DNA from: Gnetum montanum
Lineage: Eukaryota; Streptophyta; Gnetopsida; Gnetales; Gnetaceae
Length of the DNA: 64,000 nucleotides
Assembly: GCA_015680685.1 (NCBI GenBank)
Contig: MNCI01035040.1
Span: 750,411-814,410, forward strand
Reading direction: 5' to 3'
Part shown: positions 1-10,640 of the stretch, one piece after another
Layout: the number at the start of each line of letters is the position of its first letter
How positions within the stretch are numbered: position 1 is the stretch's first letter
Notes under the pieces: model-generated
The model's database searches: none
Told to the model about the DNA's origin: nothing
The model's input: the letters and a program-made list of their open reading frames with translations, nothing else
Program-made: the position numbers and the translations under genes

Positions 1-60
1 AGCGACAGACTTCAGAGAGTCGGTGGACTGAGACCCTGACCAAGTGGCGCACCGACCACG

Positions 61-558
61 ATGCCCAGCTTCAGGAACAGGCAGCATACGCTCACAATGG
101 AGACCTTGCGAGCCCAGCTCACGGATGAGCTCTGGGACCGAATCAGGGAGGAGCTGCGTCAGGAGGAGGTGGCCCGACAGGCTCAGGAGGTGGCAGCCCG
201 GGAAGAGCAGGAATGCCTGCAGGAGGAGGAGGAGCAACGGCAACGGCAACTCGACCAGGCACATCAACACAGCGCCCGCCAGTGGCTCAGGGGGGGGCGT
301 TGCCCGTATAGCATCCTTGGCATTAGCTGTGAGAGCTCCTGGGGGGAGCTCAGACGACACATCCGATGCACATCTGCTAGATTCCACCCAGATGCAGGGG
401 ACTCCTCGGCGGACCAGAGCAGGCGTGAGGCTCTTCTGCAGGGGTTTCAACAGGCCGCTAACTTCGTGGACACAGAGGAGCACCGTGCCACCTTGGACCT
501 GCTTCATGAGTTGGAGCTGCCTCGGTGTGCCTGTCGCCAGCTGCCGACTCGCCCCTAG
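61..558 (+). CDS. J-domain (DnaJ-like) protein with N-terminal coiled coil, possible retrocopy
   Basis: The 165-residue frame is GC-rich, unlike the AT-rich DNA around it. Residues about 15-70 are dense in Glu, Gln and Arg and look like a coiled coil. Residues about 83-148 resemble a J domain: YSILGIS at 83-89, a basic helix, and the diagnostic HPD at 109-111, the tripeptide through which J proteins stimulate Hsp70 ATPase. The glycine-rich and zinc-finger regions of full DnaJ are absent. An in-frame stop lies at 37-39, so Met 61 or Met 97 is the first possible start. However, another frame is open and coding-like from the window edge to 126-128, so the protein may have begun further left and suffered a frameshift. 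It could be a host gene retrocopy or an ORF of an unknown element; partner and pathway are unknown. Confidence 0.55.
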   Translation: MPSFRNRQHTLTMETLRAQLTDELWDRIREELRQEEVARQAQEVAAREEQECLQEEEEQRQRQLDQAHQHSARQWLRGGRCPYSILGISCESSWGELRRHIRCTSARFHPDAGDSSADQSRREALLQGFQQAANFVDTEEHRATLDLLHELELPRCACRQLPTRP

Positions 559-850
559 CCCCCCCTGTTCTCTGTTGGGCTCGTCGTTACTGTTTGTGTG
601 TGTGGGGGGTTGTGCCCCCCCTGTTGGGGGTGCGCCCCCCCCTGTTGGGGTGTTTTGGACGTCTGTACGACTTTGTGGTTTGGCGGCTCGGCTTGATGTC
701 GTCCGAGTTTTGATCTTTTGTGGGTTTCCGGGGCCCCCTCCCCTCTCCTTCGGGGTGGGCCACCCCTGGTCTCCCCCCTTGCTTGTATTTGTATACTTGT
801 GTACCATACTTTCAGTAATACATTCCCGAACATTCTCTCAAAAAAAAAAG
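559..850 (+). other. GC-rich 3' UTR-like tail ending in poly(A)
   Basis: Downstream of the J-domain frame are about three near-repeats of C-run, CTGTTG, G-run (roughly 608-655), each able to fold into a G/C hairpin, and then another GC-rich inverted segment near 730-775. The last 60 bases turn T-rich, contain AATACA near 818, and end in a run of nine or ten A at about 841-849. The order stop codon, UTR, A-tract is what a retroposed mRNA or the 3' end of a poly(A)-type retroelement looks like. The left end and any target duplication lie outside the window. Confidence 0.5.
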
Positions 851-1092
851 TACGTCACACTTGAATAAGGATGCCGTACAATTACAATCATCACATTGCG
901 GGCATGCACTGGGCTGACAAAAAGTCCCTACCTTAATACTAAAACTAGATTCTAAACCAAATCCACCTGCCTCTTATTTATAGATGAGGAGACAGGCTGC
1001 GATATCGCGTATCCAATATCGCGTCTAGGCTGCAATATCATGTACGCGATATTGTGGGTGCGATATCGCAACCAACAATTCATGACTCATCA
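851..1092 (-). repeat. Truncated Athila-type LTR, U3/promoter end
   Basis: Read on the minus strand this begins TGATGAGTCA at 1092, the same LTR start as the solo LTR at 19130. It continues through a cluster of GATATCGCG / CGCGATATC motifs (about 990-1077) and a TATA box (minus TCTATAAATAAG, about 975-986). After that it aligns loosely with the sequence downstream of the TATA box in the solo LTR. Similarity fades near 900, and the GC-rich island with its poly(A) tract abuts at 850, as if that sequence had been inserted into this LTR. Confidence 0.6.
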
Positions 1093-1289
1093 TCATGGAA
1101 GGAGGATTTTGATTTAGAAAAAGAAAGCAAAAGTATTCTACTAGTATGAATTAAATTTCTAGGACTTCTAGCTCATTTTTCTCTACATGTGGGTATTCTT
1201 GCTTCATAGATTAGTGAGGAGGTTATTATAGTGGAGTCTTTCTGAGGCTTTTGTTTGAGATCAACTTGGCAAGTTTGTGTTAAATAGAT

Positions 1290-1478
1290 ATGCAAAAGCA
1301 AAGGTCAGACTCACTTGAGTTTAATGTAAAAGGAAGAACATTTGTACAAAAGATCTTTTATCTCATGATCCCAAATCAATGTTACTACCTTGATCCCAAT
1401 CATAGAAGAGGTCAATGTCCAAGGATATTGGCCAAGCTTGAAGTAGAGAGAATTTTAGCTGAAGAGCTAAATAAGTAA
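1290..1478 (+). pseudogene. LINE ORF1 fragment with degenerate zinc knuckle
   Basis: A 62-residue open stretch whose residues about 31-44 (CYYLDPNHRRGQCP) keep a Cys, a His and a Cys in zinc-knuckle-like order, followed by a charged helix rich in Leu and Glu. Position upstream of the endonuclease and this knuckle fit the nucleic-acid-binding ORF1 protein of plant L1 elements. Too short and degenerate for more than a family-level guess. Confidence 0.4.
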
Positions 1479-1885
1479 TTAAAAGAGAAGAATGTATCTC
1501 TGGATCAAGTAAACGTTGCTATCAAGATGCACTCTCTAAGTAATCCATCTTCTTCAGACTCCAAAATGGTAGATGTTAAGATATGGATATTAAGAATACT
1601 AATGCTACATCTTCAGAGAATTCTCAAAACCAAGAAGGAAATCCAAGAGAAGTTACTAATGGTTGGAGTGAGTTACTTGGAAATCTTACACCATAGTTGC
1701 ATGAAAAAAATCCTATTTTCATCAATTTTCCTAAAAGAGCATTGATCCCTGATAGTTGCAAATAATATTCATTCCTTTAGCAAAAGATCATATACACATC
1801 ATTCTTTAGTTAATAATCTTGAATCCAATAATTCTTTTAAGGCTTTGGTTATTGAGGAAGATCCTCTCTCATCTTCACATTTATA

Positions 1886-2620
1886 ATGAAATGTTTGTCT
1901 TGGAATGTAAGGGGACTCTCATATCCCCAATGAAGATATAGAGTCTAGGATCATATTCATAGGAATTATCTAGATGTGGTTTTTATTTAAGAAGTTAAAG
2001 TTCAAGGATTTAAACATCAAACTTGTTGTAACTGTATTTTTCCCAATAGTTATTATGTCTCTTCTACTTATGAGCATGGTAAAGGTAGAGTAGTAATTCT
2101 TATTCACATCAAATGGCAAGAGTTTGTTATCTATCAAGGTAGTGATGATTCAAGGCATTATTGTTGGGTTCGGTTATAATATGCAAATGAATTTTTTAGC
2201 TTCATTTCTACCTATGCTCCTTGTAACTTGAATGACTAGAAATTATTTTGGAACTGGCTATGTCATAATTTACCTACAACTAATTGGGTTATTTCAAGAG
2301 ACTTTAATATGATTTGGAATCCAAAGGATACAATTAAAGGACAAAGAGATGATTTAATAATAGTGAGCTCCATTTTGGTTTGTAGTTAAAGAGAATTAAA
2401 TTTGCATGAAGCTAATTAAAATTACATCTCTTCTAGAATTTCTAATTGATTTACTTGGAGTAATGCTAGATAAGGAGATTCCTACATTTCTTCTAGGTTG
2501 GATCAAGTTTACATATATGAGACTGCTTCTATGCAATTTACTACCACCAGTGGTGCTCTTGTCCAAGTGAATTATACCCAGGTTCTTTTAGATCATTATC
2601 TTATTTAAGGATCCCTTTTC
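1886..2620 (+). pseudogene. LINE ORF2 apurinic/apyrimidinic-type endonuclease remnant
   Basis: The frame opens with MKCLSWNVRGLSYP, the typical start of plant L1 ORF2 endonuclease, where the WN(V)RG motif holds the catalytic Asn. A stop follows at once. Further on, a DFNMIWN-like segment (about 2300-2320) matches the conserved GDFN block, and SRLDQVY near 2490-2515 resembles the later SRLDR block. Several stops and frame changes lie in between, so this is not functional. Confidence 0.65.
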
Positions 2621-3129
2621 TTTTCTAGTTGCTCTTGCTCTTCCAATGATCTCTACATTTTTAACATAGCCTTTTTTTGTAGTAGTTCTATATGCTCTTT
2701 ATTGATGCAAATTTGGAATCTACATCTCAAATCCATAGGAGATGATGGATGGATAGATTGATGAATTAATGCTTGTACTTGCTTTTAGCATTTTTCCAAA
2801 TATGTAGGGAAAATGATGGCTTCTTGAATGGCTTTTCATACATCCAACCTTAGTAAGAATATCTCTTTCTTACAAAATACAATTAAAAGAGGAAAAGATA
2901 CGAAGGCTTAGTTTCTAAGTTTGCAAGTTGCCAAGGAAAATATATGCATTATCGATCATCATAAAGCTAGAGAAGCTCACCTTCATGCCCAACTTTCTTG
3001 GCTTTGTATGGGTGACTAGGCTTTAAATATTTTTTTCATTCCCTCAAAGGGAGGCAACACTCCTAAAAAATCCTAACTATTTAGGTTGATTATAATATCT
3101 TCACTTCCAAGAATGACATTTTCTAAGTC

Positions 3130-4260
3130 TTCTTTGATTATTATTCTAATATTTTTTTGTAAAGAAGATATTGATCCGGTTGTGGTTAATAATTGTTTGG
3201 GAATCATTACTTCATTTAATTATTCCATATTTGCTGATGCTACTCTTCTCTCAAGATGATTTTTTAAGGTTTTGCAACAACTTCATGGTGACAAAGCTCC
3301 TAATATGATTGGTCTATATGAAAAAATTTTAAAAACATTTTGGCCCACTCTTCAAGATACAATTTATAGTGTGTGTAAGGAAGCTCTTACGAAAGGTTCT
3401 TTTGGCAAAGTTATCAATGTTGGAATTATTAAGTTACCATTCAAAATAGGAGATAGTATGTGCATTAGCAATTCGCATCCAATTACTTTTTTTGCATATC
3501 ATTTACAAAATTATTGCTAAAGCTATAGCTAATAAATAAAATTGGTTCATTCTTAGCTTATTATTAGTAAAAAGAAAACTAGTTTTGTTCAAGGTAGGTA
3601 TATGTTAGACAATGTAGTTACCAATGTTGAGTGTATGCATTAGGCTTCTTCCATAGAACAAAAAGCCATTCTTTTTAAACTTGATTTTGGAAAAGCTTAT
3701 GATAAGCTTGATTGGTCTTTCTTAAGAAGTGTTATCAAATATGATAATTTAGGTAATGTTTTTGAAAATCACATTGATTTTCTTTTATCAGATGCCTCTT
3801 CAATTATATGCATAAATGAGACTTTTTCAAAGGTTATTGAGCTCCAAAGATCAGTCCAGCAGGGATGCCCTATAGCTCCTTATTTTTTTTTTAATCATTA
3901 CAATTGATGCTCTTGAAGTTGTGCTTAGAGCTCCCAATGATTCTATGAGGTTAAAAGGAATTACTCTTCCAACAAATAGAAAGGGTCTCATTTATAGACA
4001 ATTTGTAGCTAATACATTTCTCACTTTGATTGAGGACCATAATAATTTTAACATTTTCTTGGATTATATTGTCATTTAATCTAGAGCTTCAGGAGTCAAA
4101 ATTAATTAGATCAAATGTCAAGCTATTCATTCAAGCTTCTCTCCAAGGTTTACATGAACATATAATTATAATATAAAGTGGTTTTTTCCTATAGATGTTT
4201 TTACTCTATTGGGCATTTTGATAGCATTATTTTCTATTCCGACTACTCTATGACATAATG
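3130..4260 (+). pseudogene. LINE reverse transcriptase remnant
   Basis: Visible RT blocks include KAILFKLDFGKAYDKLDW (about 3660-3713, the block with the first catalytic Asp) and QRSVQQGCPIAP (about 3845-3880). The position of the catalytic FADD box (about 3999-4022) reads QFVANTFL, so one Asp has become Asn and one codon is missing. An open stretch at 3272-3520 covers the fingers region. Stops elsewhere break the frame. Confidence 0.72.
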
Positions 4261-4379
4261 TGGTAGAAAAAGTTAAGCACTTATCTCTTGAAGATGGATT
4301 CATAGTTGCCAACCATATTTTGAACTTCACTCATGTATACTACTCTTCATTCATGGCTCCTTCTAAATCATCCTTTTAG

Positions 4380-5290
4380 AGTATTGATAGAAATTTCAAG
4401 AATTTTTTATGGGGGAATAAGGATAATCACAAAGCTTTTCATCGAGTTACTTGAGATATCTATCTTTTAAGTAAAGATTAAGATGGCTTGGGATTCCCTT
4501 CTATTGAGCAACAAAGTATTCTCTTTGCCTCTAAATGGGTCACTTGTTGTATAGAAGGTAAAGAAGCTTGGAAGATTCTATTTAGGCATAATATTTCATG
4601 TTTAGATAAACACCAAAGATGGAAGAATATTCATTAGAGCAATTGGATCATTTGTGGAGGATCACAGAAGTGTACAATTTTGTTTCTTTTTAAACAAATT
4701 TGGCATTAATGAAATCAAATCAAACGTTCTTTTGCAATGGAAACCTACCCATTTAAGCTTGAACAAATTGTTGAAGCACTCTATTTGGTAATCACCTATT
4801 TTTTTAAAAGAATTTTGATTGCTTATTTGAAGAATTTTCAAATAGAGAAAATTGTTTTACTAATTGCAATCTCCATTACATTGGCTATGTATTTTTTATT
4901 AGAAATGAAAATTTGCTCTTTCTTGGCAACATGTCAAAGTTAAATAGAGGTTTCAAAGACAATATATTCCTATTTATCAACACATTGAGCATGTTCTCTC
5001 TAACTTTGGGGCACCTAAAATGCATAATAAAACTCCTTTGTATGAAGATTGGTTTTGGCCATATAGTTCCCCTTTGCATTTCTTTGGCATTTCTAAAGCT
5101 AAATCAATTTTTCATTGGTTTGGAAATTAAAGGCCCAACCAAAGCATCAATTTTTATTCTAGTCATTGATTCATTAAGGTCTTTCCATTGGATATAGGCT
5201 TCTCCTCTTAGTAGTTGAATGCCCTAAATGCATCATTTGTCAAGAAGATTCTTTTATACATGCTTTTTTGGGAATGCTCTTTTTTTAGAC
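4380..5290 (+). pseudogene. LINE ORF2 C-terminus with zinc-binding RT domain
   Basis: The segment with FLWGNKDNHKAFHRV (about 4406-4450) matches the post-RT region of plant LINEs. About 5219-5265 reads CPKCIICQEDSF followed by His, the C-x2-C start of the zf-RVT domain found at the end of plant L1 ORF2. Multiple frameshifts are present. Confidence 0.62.
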
Positions 5291-5440
5291 AAAATTGGAG
5301 CTTGTGTTAGTCTTTTCAAATTTCTATTCCAAATCAATTTGTTGGTTTCTCATTATGTATCTTCAATGATGATTGTGTTAAGGAGCATGTTTAAAAGACT
5401 TGAAAAATCTTGTTTTTGAGATTATTTTCTTTATATGGAA

Positions 5441-5773
5441 ATGCAAATTGAATGCTTAATATCAAAACACAAGTTATATTGAGTTTGACTATAGTGTGAA
5501 GTGCTCTAGTGCCAGCTTAGTTCAACTTGGCAGGTTTTGAAAACAATATTAAGTTCTCTTGAAAAATGGAGTGTTAACAGTTTGATTTGATTTTATTAGC
5601 AATCATCGTGAGGATGTAATGCCTTTGGTTTGTCTGTTACAAGTTAGTTGGGTCACTTCGTAATCTTTGGGCTGTGTAAGATTTTCGGTTTTATGTTTTT
5701 ACAGTTTATGGTTCACCTTAACAAGCCCCTGCCTGTTTTAAGATTAAAATGCGCGTTAACAACATAATCCCAG
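5441..5773 (+). promoter_or_regulatory. 5' flank and probable 5' UTR of the PPR gene
   Basis: This sequence is less decayed than the LINE to its left. A TAA at 5765-5767 is in frame with and just upstream of the PPR start codon, which bounds the coding region. I see no convincing TATA box, common for PPR genes. The transcription start cannot be placed from sequence. Confidence 0.3.
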
Positions 5774-8151
5774 ATGATTGTATCCAGAAAACTCAGGGCT
5801 ATCCTGTTAACGACGCTGTTGATGCTGCTGCGTTATGTTTTGGTGTGCAATCTGCGTATGCGGAGGAGGAGAAGCAGCAGCAGCAGCAGGTACACACCTT
5901 TCTTGCAACTATGCAAATGCAAGAATTTCTGCTGCTCTGCTGCACAGAAACGTTCTTGTCATGTGGACAGAGATATCATCTGCAACACAGTGTTGCTCAC
6001 CAAGTACGCCAACAACAGCAAAATCGATGACGCCCGAACAACATTCGATGAAATGCCCCGCAGAAACGTTGTTTCCTGGAATGCAATGATCAGCGCTTAT
6101 ATTCGGAATGGGAGGCTTCAGGATGCGCGTTCGCTGTTCGACGAAATGCCGTGCAGGAATTCTACGTCATGGACTGCAATGATCACCGGGTACGCACGCC
6201 ATGGCTTTGTCCGAGAATCTCTCTGCCTTTTCCAAAACATGCCTACTGCATTCCGGGGCTTGATTACATGGAATGCCATGATTGCAGGCCTTGTACAGAA
6301 TCGCTTCATTGATGATGCCCACCAACTGTTTGAGAAAATGCCTCTAAAGAATGCCTTGTCCTGGACTTCTATGGTTTCAGGTTAGGATTTTGCAGTCCTG
6401 GTTGGCCATAATGTTATGTGGATCTGTAATGTCCATATAATGTAACAATATTTGATTCTGAAGTACCTTTATAAATTTTTATGAAACTGAAACTGCATTG
6501 GTTCCCTCACGTCCACGTACACTCTCTTGAATTTATCTGACAGAACTTTTTTCGAATTCTTTTTGCTAATTTTTTTTAAAAATTCATAACTCAGCGTTGC
6601 TACAGAATCTTTTGAATGGCAACATTAGTAAATATTTTTATCGTACTTAAAAAGAAAATAGGGAAGCCCTTAACTTGTTTTTTTAAAAAATTTTTTATTT
6701 CTATTTTTTTTGTAATGTTTGGTAGAGCAGGATACGCTAGCGTTGGAAAATGTGAAGTTGCAAGAAAGATCTTCGATGAAATGCCGGAGAAGACACTGGT
6801 TTCTTGGAATGCCATGTTGGCTGGGTATGTTCAGAATGGCAGGTTGGAAGATGCAGTTCAGTTATTTCAGCAAATGCCACAAAAGAATGGAGTCTCATGG
6901 ACTGCAATGATAGCTGGATATTGCCAAGTTGGCTATATAGACGAGGCCAGACTTCTGTTTGATGAAATGCGTGGTCAAAATAAGGGAATTCAATTGAATG
7001 TTGTTACATGGACTGCTATGATTACTGGGTATGCTCAGGCCGAGCAAGGTGAAGAAGCGTTGAAATTGTTTACTGAGATGCTTTTAGCAGGTGTGAAGCC
7101 TAACCAGAACACCCTAAGCAGCATTTTGAATGCATGTACCTCTTCGGAAGCCAAGGATTGCCAACACTTGCATGGGCTGATCCTGAAAATGGGTTTTGAG
7201 AGAAACATATTTGTGGGAAATGCTCTTATCAGTGCTTATTCTGGGTTTCATTTCATGGATTTGGCGAGAAAAGTTTTTAGTCTTATGTCCTCCAGGGATG
7301 CAGTTTCTTGGAATGCTTTGATTGCAGGGTATCTTCAGAAAGGTAACATCGATGAATCATTTGAGCTATTTCACAAAATGCCCGGTAGAAATGTTGTTTC
7401 ATGGAATATCATGATTACTGGTTATGCCCAATTTGGGCATTGGGACGATGTCCTGAAACTATTTTCTCGAATGTGGAGAATACAGGCGAGACCAATCCAG
7501 ACAACATTTTCTGGGGTTTTGAGCGCATGTGCGGCTCTAGCAAGTGCTGAACAAGGGAAACCGTATCATGCCTTGATATTGAAAATGGGATTCAGCTCAG
7601 AGGTACATTTGGGAAATTCCTTAATTTCAATGTATGCTAAATGTGGCATCGTTGATGATGCTTTCCAAGTGTTGCATGAAATACCAGAGAAAGACATTGT
7701 TTCATGGAATTCAATGATTTTAGGGTTTGCAATGCATGGCCGTGTAAAGGAAGCCTTCCAACTGTTTCATGAAATGCAGTCTTGTGGAATTAAAGCAAGT
7801 AATGGAACCTTCATTGGTGTATTAACTGCATGCAGCCATGCAGGCTTGGTGGCTGAGGCATGGAAACATTTTCATTCCATGAAAGAAGTTCATGGAATTG
7901 AGCCAAGTTCAGGACATTATATTTGCATGGTTGATGTGATAGGCCGTGCAGGGCATCTTCATGAAGCAGAAGCATTTATTAACAGTACCCCAATTAAGGC
8001 TGAAGTCATTGCTTGGGCCTCCTTACTTGCCTCTTGCAAAGCCCATTCCGATATTGAAGTAGCAGAAAGAGCAGCCCAGCGTATTTTTGAGCTGGACCTT
8101 CAGAAGTCAAGAAACTACAATTCATTTTCATGCATTTCTGCTGCTGTTTAG
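5774..8151 (+). CDS. PLS-class pentatricopeptide repeat protein, two exons (5774-6380, 6731-8151), E domain truncated
   Basis: PPR proteins bind organellar RNA one base per repeat and take part in editing, splicing or stabilisation. Joining 5774-6380 to 6731-8151 gives 675 codons with about 17 repeats. There are nine or so 31-residue S-type units with the VSWNAMI...GYxxNG...A..LFdeMP pattern, followed by P-L-S triplets and an E1-like block (KAEVIAWASLLASCKAHSD). The first ~60 residues are basic and hydrophobic (MIVSRKLRAILLTTLLMLL), suggesting organelle targeting. An in-frame stop at 5765 fixes the start. The reading frame ends at TAG 8149 just after the E1 block, and out-of-frame E/E+ remnants follow, so an editing-type C-terminus has probably been lost. 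Intron decay looks mild and the repeats are intact, so the gene may still be expressed; a recent pseudogene is the alternative. Confidence 0.85.
6381..6730 (+). other. PPR gene intron (phase 1)
   Basis: Exon 1 ends ...ATGGTTTCAG, followed by GTTAGG. Exon 2 begins GATACGCTAG after TTGGTAGAGCAG. Splicing removes an immediate in-frame TAG and joins S-G-Y-A exactly inside a PPR motif (MVSG|YASVGK), restoring repeat spacing. The 350-base intron is T-rich toward its 3' end, as plant introns are. Most PLS-class PPR genes in flowering plants lack introns. Confidence 0.85.
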
Positions 8152-8270
8152 TTTGATTGATGCCCAAAACATTAAAATACCAATCCAAGAAAACGGTGTT
8201 AAAAGAATCCGAGGTGTAGCTGGGCCTGATTGAATAATAAAATCTACACATTTGTTGTTTGGAGACAAGG
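8152..8270 (+). pseudogene. Out-of-frame E and E+ motif remnants of the PPR gene
   Basis: In a different frame, 8165-8225 reads AQNIKIPIQENGVKRIRGVA, resembling the E-motif stretch before 'GCSW' in editing PPR proteins. About 8234-8262, in another frame, reads NNKIYTFVV, resembling the E+ block (NKVHTFVV). Their order and spacing after the E1 block show that the ancestral protein was longer and that at least two frameshifts occurred. No DYW domain is recognisable downstream. Confidence 0.55.
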
Positions 8271-8685
8271 TTGCATTGAAGGCTTAATCCATTTATTCTA
8301 CCCGAGGAATGTTACGGGTTTGGGCGGGGTGCCTGGGATTCTTTTAGCCAAGGAATCTATGACTGTCCTGTTGTAACAAAGATAAATCTCTCAAAGTGTT
8401 GAATTGGAAAACAGGCCTGAGAAACTTTGACATCTTGTTCTTGGACATTACTAAAAGTGCTGAACTTCAGCTGAACTAAGTAAGAAATGGTTGTAAGAGG
8501 ATAAACATGAAACTTGATTTAAAAGAAAAAAAAATGTAATAATGAATGTTGGCTGGGTTCATGGGTTCTATTCCTAAGGCACCTATCCCTTGTAGCAAGA
8601 CCAGCTATACGCTAGGCCATAGGGTAATCAACCATCGGTCTCACTTTTCGGTCTCACTAGTATGCTTTCTAAGTTTTTAGTCTAA
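8271..8685. other. No recognisable gene
   Basis: Unique-looking sequence 3' of the PPR gene. It probably includes the 3' UTR: an AATAATAAA string lies nearby at 8233-8241. Nothing else is supportable. Confidence 0.3.
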
Positions 8686-8790
8686 GTATTAGAAATCAAA
8701 CTGCCATGGGTTTCCCATAGTAAGAGTCTTGACTTAGTAATGCTAGGTTGGATTCCACTCGGCCGCATTGAATCAGTATTTAAAACAAAA
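8686..8790 (+). repeat. Degenerate tRNA-derived SINE-like unit
   Basis: This resembles the two better units at 9013 and 9173: TAGTAAGAGTCTTGACTTAG, then a B-box-like GGTTGGATTCCA (about 8751-8762), a GCATTGAATC block and an A-rich end. The A box is weak. Confidence 0.35.
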
Positions 8791-9012
8791 AACAAAAACG
8801 GGAAAAACAATTCTGTAAAATGTCCCATAAATCTAAAGGGTACCTTTGTTTTTAATAGATACTGTGTTAGAAATGGAAATGTGACAAATTATCTCTTCAT
8901 GAATCTAAGTGATCCTTGAATAGTTTAATCATAGGAATATTCAAGTATTTCATGTACTTCTTCCTTTTCATGATATTCCATGGTCTCCTATAATCTTTAA
9001 AATAATTGAAAC

Positions 9013-9172
9013 AATGAGGTGTTAGCCTAGTGTTATGGGTCTTGGCCTAGTAATCCTAGGTCATAGGTTTGATTCTAGTAGGTAGCATTGAGTTATAAAC
9101 TTTTCTAAGTGTTGGGGTATTTATGTTTTAATTATTTTGGGTTTCAACATATCCTTTAAAATCAAAGTATTA
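9013..9172 (+). repeat. tRNA-derived SINE-like unit, first of a tandem pair
   Basis: It begins AATGAGGTGTTAGCCTAGTG. TTAGCCTAGTGTTATGG fits a Pol III A box, and GGTTTGATTCTA at 9066-9077 fits a B box at roughly tRNA spacing. The unit continues through GCATTGAGTTATAAACTT, a T-rich stretch and CCTTTAAAATCAAAG. The second unit starts directly after it with the same 13 bases. Confidence 0.55.
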
Positions 9173-9333
9173 ACAATGAGGTGTTAGCCTAGTGGTAGAG
9201 GTCTTGGTTTGTGAACCCTAGGTCTTAGGTTTAGTTCTACTAGATAACATCGACTTATAAACTTCTATAAATTTTGGGGGTATCTCTATTTTAATTATTT
9301 CAGGTTCCACTACCCCTTTAAAATCAAAGTTTC
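9173..9333 (+). repeat. tRNA-derived SINE-like unit, second of a tandem pair
   Basis: The same layout as the unit before it, with a better A box (TTAGCCTAGTGGTAGAGG, as in real tRNA genes) and B box GGTTTAGTTCTA at 9228-9239. It ends in the same CCTTTAAAATCAAAG string. The anticodon arm is lost, so this is not a tRNA gene. Confidence 0.55.
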
Positions 9334-9609
9334 AAAATATACTAAATATTATGAGTCTTAACTTCTTTCATGGTGATTTTAGAAGCAATTGGGAATGGCT
9401 TGCAAATTTTTTTTTGGGTTGTATTCTAGAATAGACACTTTTCCAAACCTTCAATCTCTCTTGTTTTTAAGAGTACTCATTTTAAAATAGTTCTTTATCT
9501 CATGTAAATTTTTTTTTATACACTTCTCTTGGATCATCATCACATGTAATTAATTTGATCTTCCAACACCGGTTGTTTTATATAGGGACATAATTAGTGA
9601 CCTTGGATA

Positions 9610-9730
9610 ATTGATGTTAGTGGAGCATTACTCAATTGGTTAGAGCATGCGATTTGTGATTTGCAAGTCCCATCTTTGTTTTTAATGGGTATGGATTAGC
9701 TTAGAAGACTATTAATTTAAAAACTCTAAT
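9610..9730 (+). repeat. Separate tRNA-like SINE head
   Basis: TACTCAATTGGTTAGAGCA at 9629-9647 is a near-perfect tRNA D-arm/A-box sequence. Instead of a normal anticodon and T arm, the sequence runs into GCAAGTCCCATCTTTG with a weak B box. It belongs to a different SINE-like family from the units at 9013-9333. Confidence 0.4.
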
Positions 9731-10614
9731 GGATATGCTAATATGATACATCATTATTTTTAATGAAGTATAGCAAAAGTGTGTGTTAGCTATGTCCTAT
9801 GATACATCATTATGTTCAATGAAGTATCATGAAACTTCATGTTAGCTATATATCTTCTAAAAAGCAATTTCTATTTAAACTAAACAAATGTTATAGATTC
9901 AATATCTTGGTATATAATTATCTTGATTCCTATAAAAGGGGGGGAATTTCTTAGTTATTTTTAAAACATGATAAGACAAAAATTATTGGGGTTTATCCAG
10001 TGAAAGGTTCAAGTTTTGAATTTCTATTACATTATACTCTCAATCAATGAGCTATAACAAAAAAAAGGAATGGCCAGTCAAAATGAATGATCAATTAATG
10101 ATTGAATTTGAGGGAATCTTTGAGTTTAACTTTGTTTTAAAACCAAAAAGTACATATAGTCATCTAGTTCTGGCTTTGACACCCTTCTTGTCCTTGAATA
10201 AAAAAAATTAGCTAGCTCTCATAGAGATACTACATTCATTTTGTCTTGGAGTTTACTCTAATATTGTTTCAATTCTATGAAGAAATTCCTTATTTCTACT
10301 AAATTAATTTTTAATCTTTTGCTTTTTCAAAATGCTTGGGCTTCTTATTTAGGGTGTTGAACCTTAAAAAAATGTATAAGCAAAGAAAATTCAGAGTACA
10401 TCACAAGGTTGATATTGAGTAGACATAATAAAAAAACATAAGGAAAGAAAAAACTTTCTAATTTTAGAACTGTTTATTTAGATGAACAACCTTACAATTA
10501 ATATATTGAAAAAGTAAGTGAAGAAAATTAATTATTAGTAGTGAGAAAGATCCTAGTCTTAAGAAAATTTGTATTACTTTTTAACATCCATGCTTGAACT
10601 TAAAATAACAAAAG
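9731..10614. other. No recognisable gene
   Basis: AT-rich, with short repeated phrases near 9735-9840 (GATACATCATTAT...AATGAAGTAT occurs twice). No coding signal. Confidence 0.3.
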
Positions 10615-10615
10615 A

Positions 10616-10640
10616 ATTTGAGAGAGAGAGAGAGAGAGAT
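10616..10640. repeat. GA dinucleotide microsatellite
   Basis: About ten to eleven uninterrupted GA units, the only long dinucleotide array in the window. Confidence 0.9.

Larger units (their letters stand above)
1093..5440 (+). mobile_element. Decayed L1-like LINE (LINE 1)
   Basis: The parts run in LINE order on the plus strand: an ORF1-like zinc-knuckle piece, an ORF2 endonuclease start, a reverse transcriptase, and a C-terminal zinc-binding segment. All are broken by stops and frameshifts, so it is inactive. I could not find a clear poly(A) tail or target duplication, so both ends are approximate. Confidence 0.75.

Noticed and set aside
44-868. A long alternative frame (274 codons) over the J-domain island
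   Set aside because: It is Ser/Arg/Pro/Cys-rich without domains and runs through the UTR-like hairpins. The HPD-containing frame explains the region better.
5749-6030. Alternative start and frame (MRVNN...) for the PPR gene
   Set aside because: That frame lacks PPR repeats; the CAG-rich stretch keeps several frames open by chance. The 5774 frame runs straight into the repeats.
9629-9700. Possible tRNA gene
   Set aside because: The D-arm/A-box part is good, but no anticodon arm, T arm or acceptor pairing follows; SINE-like head instead.
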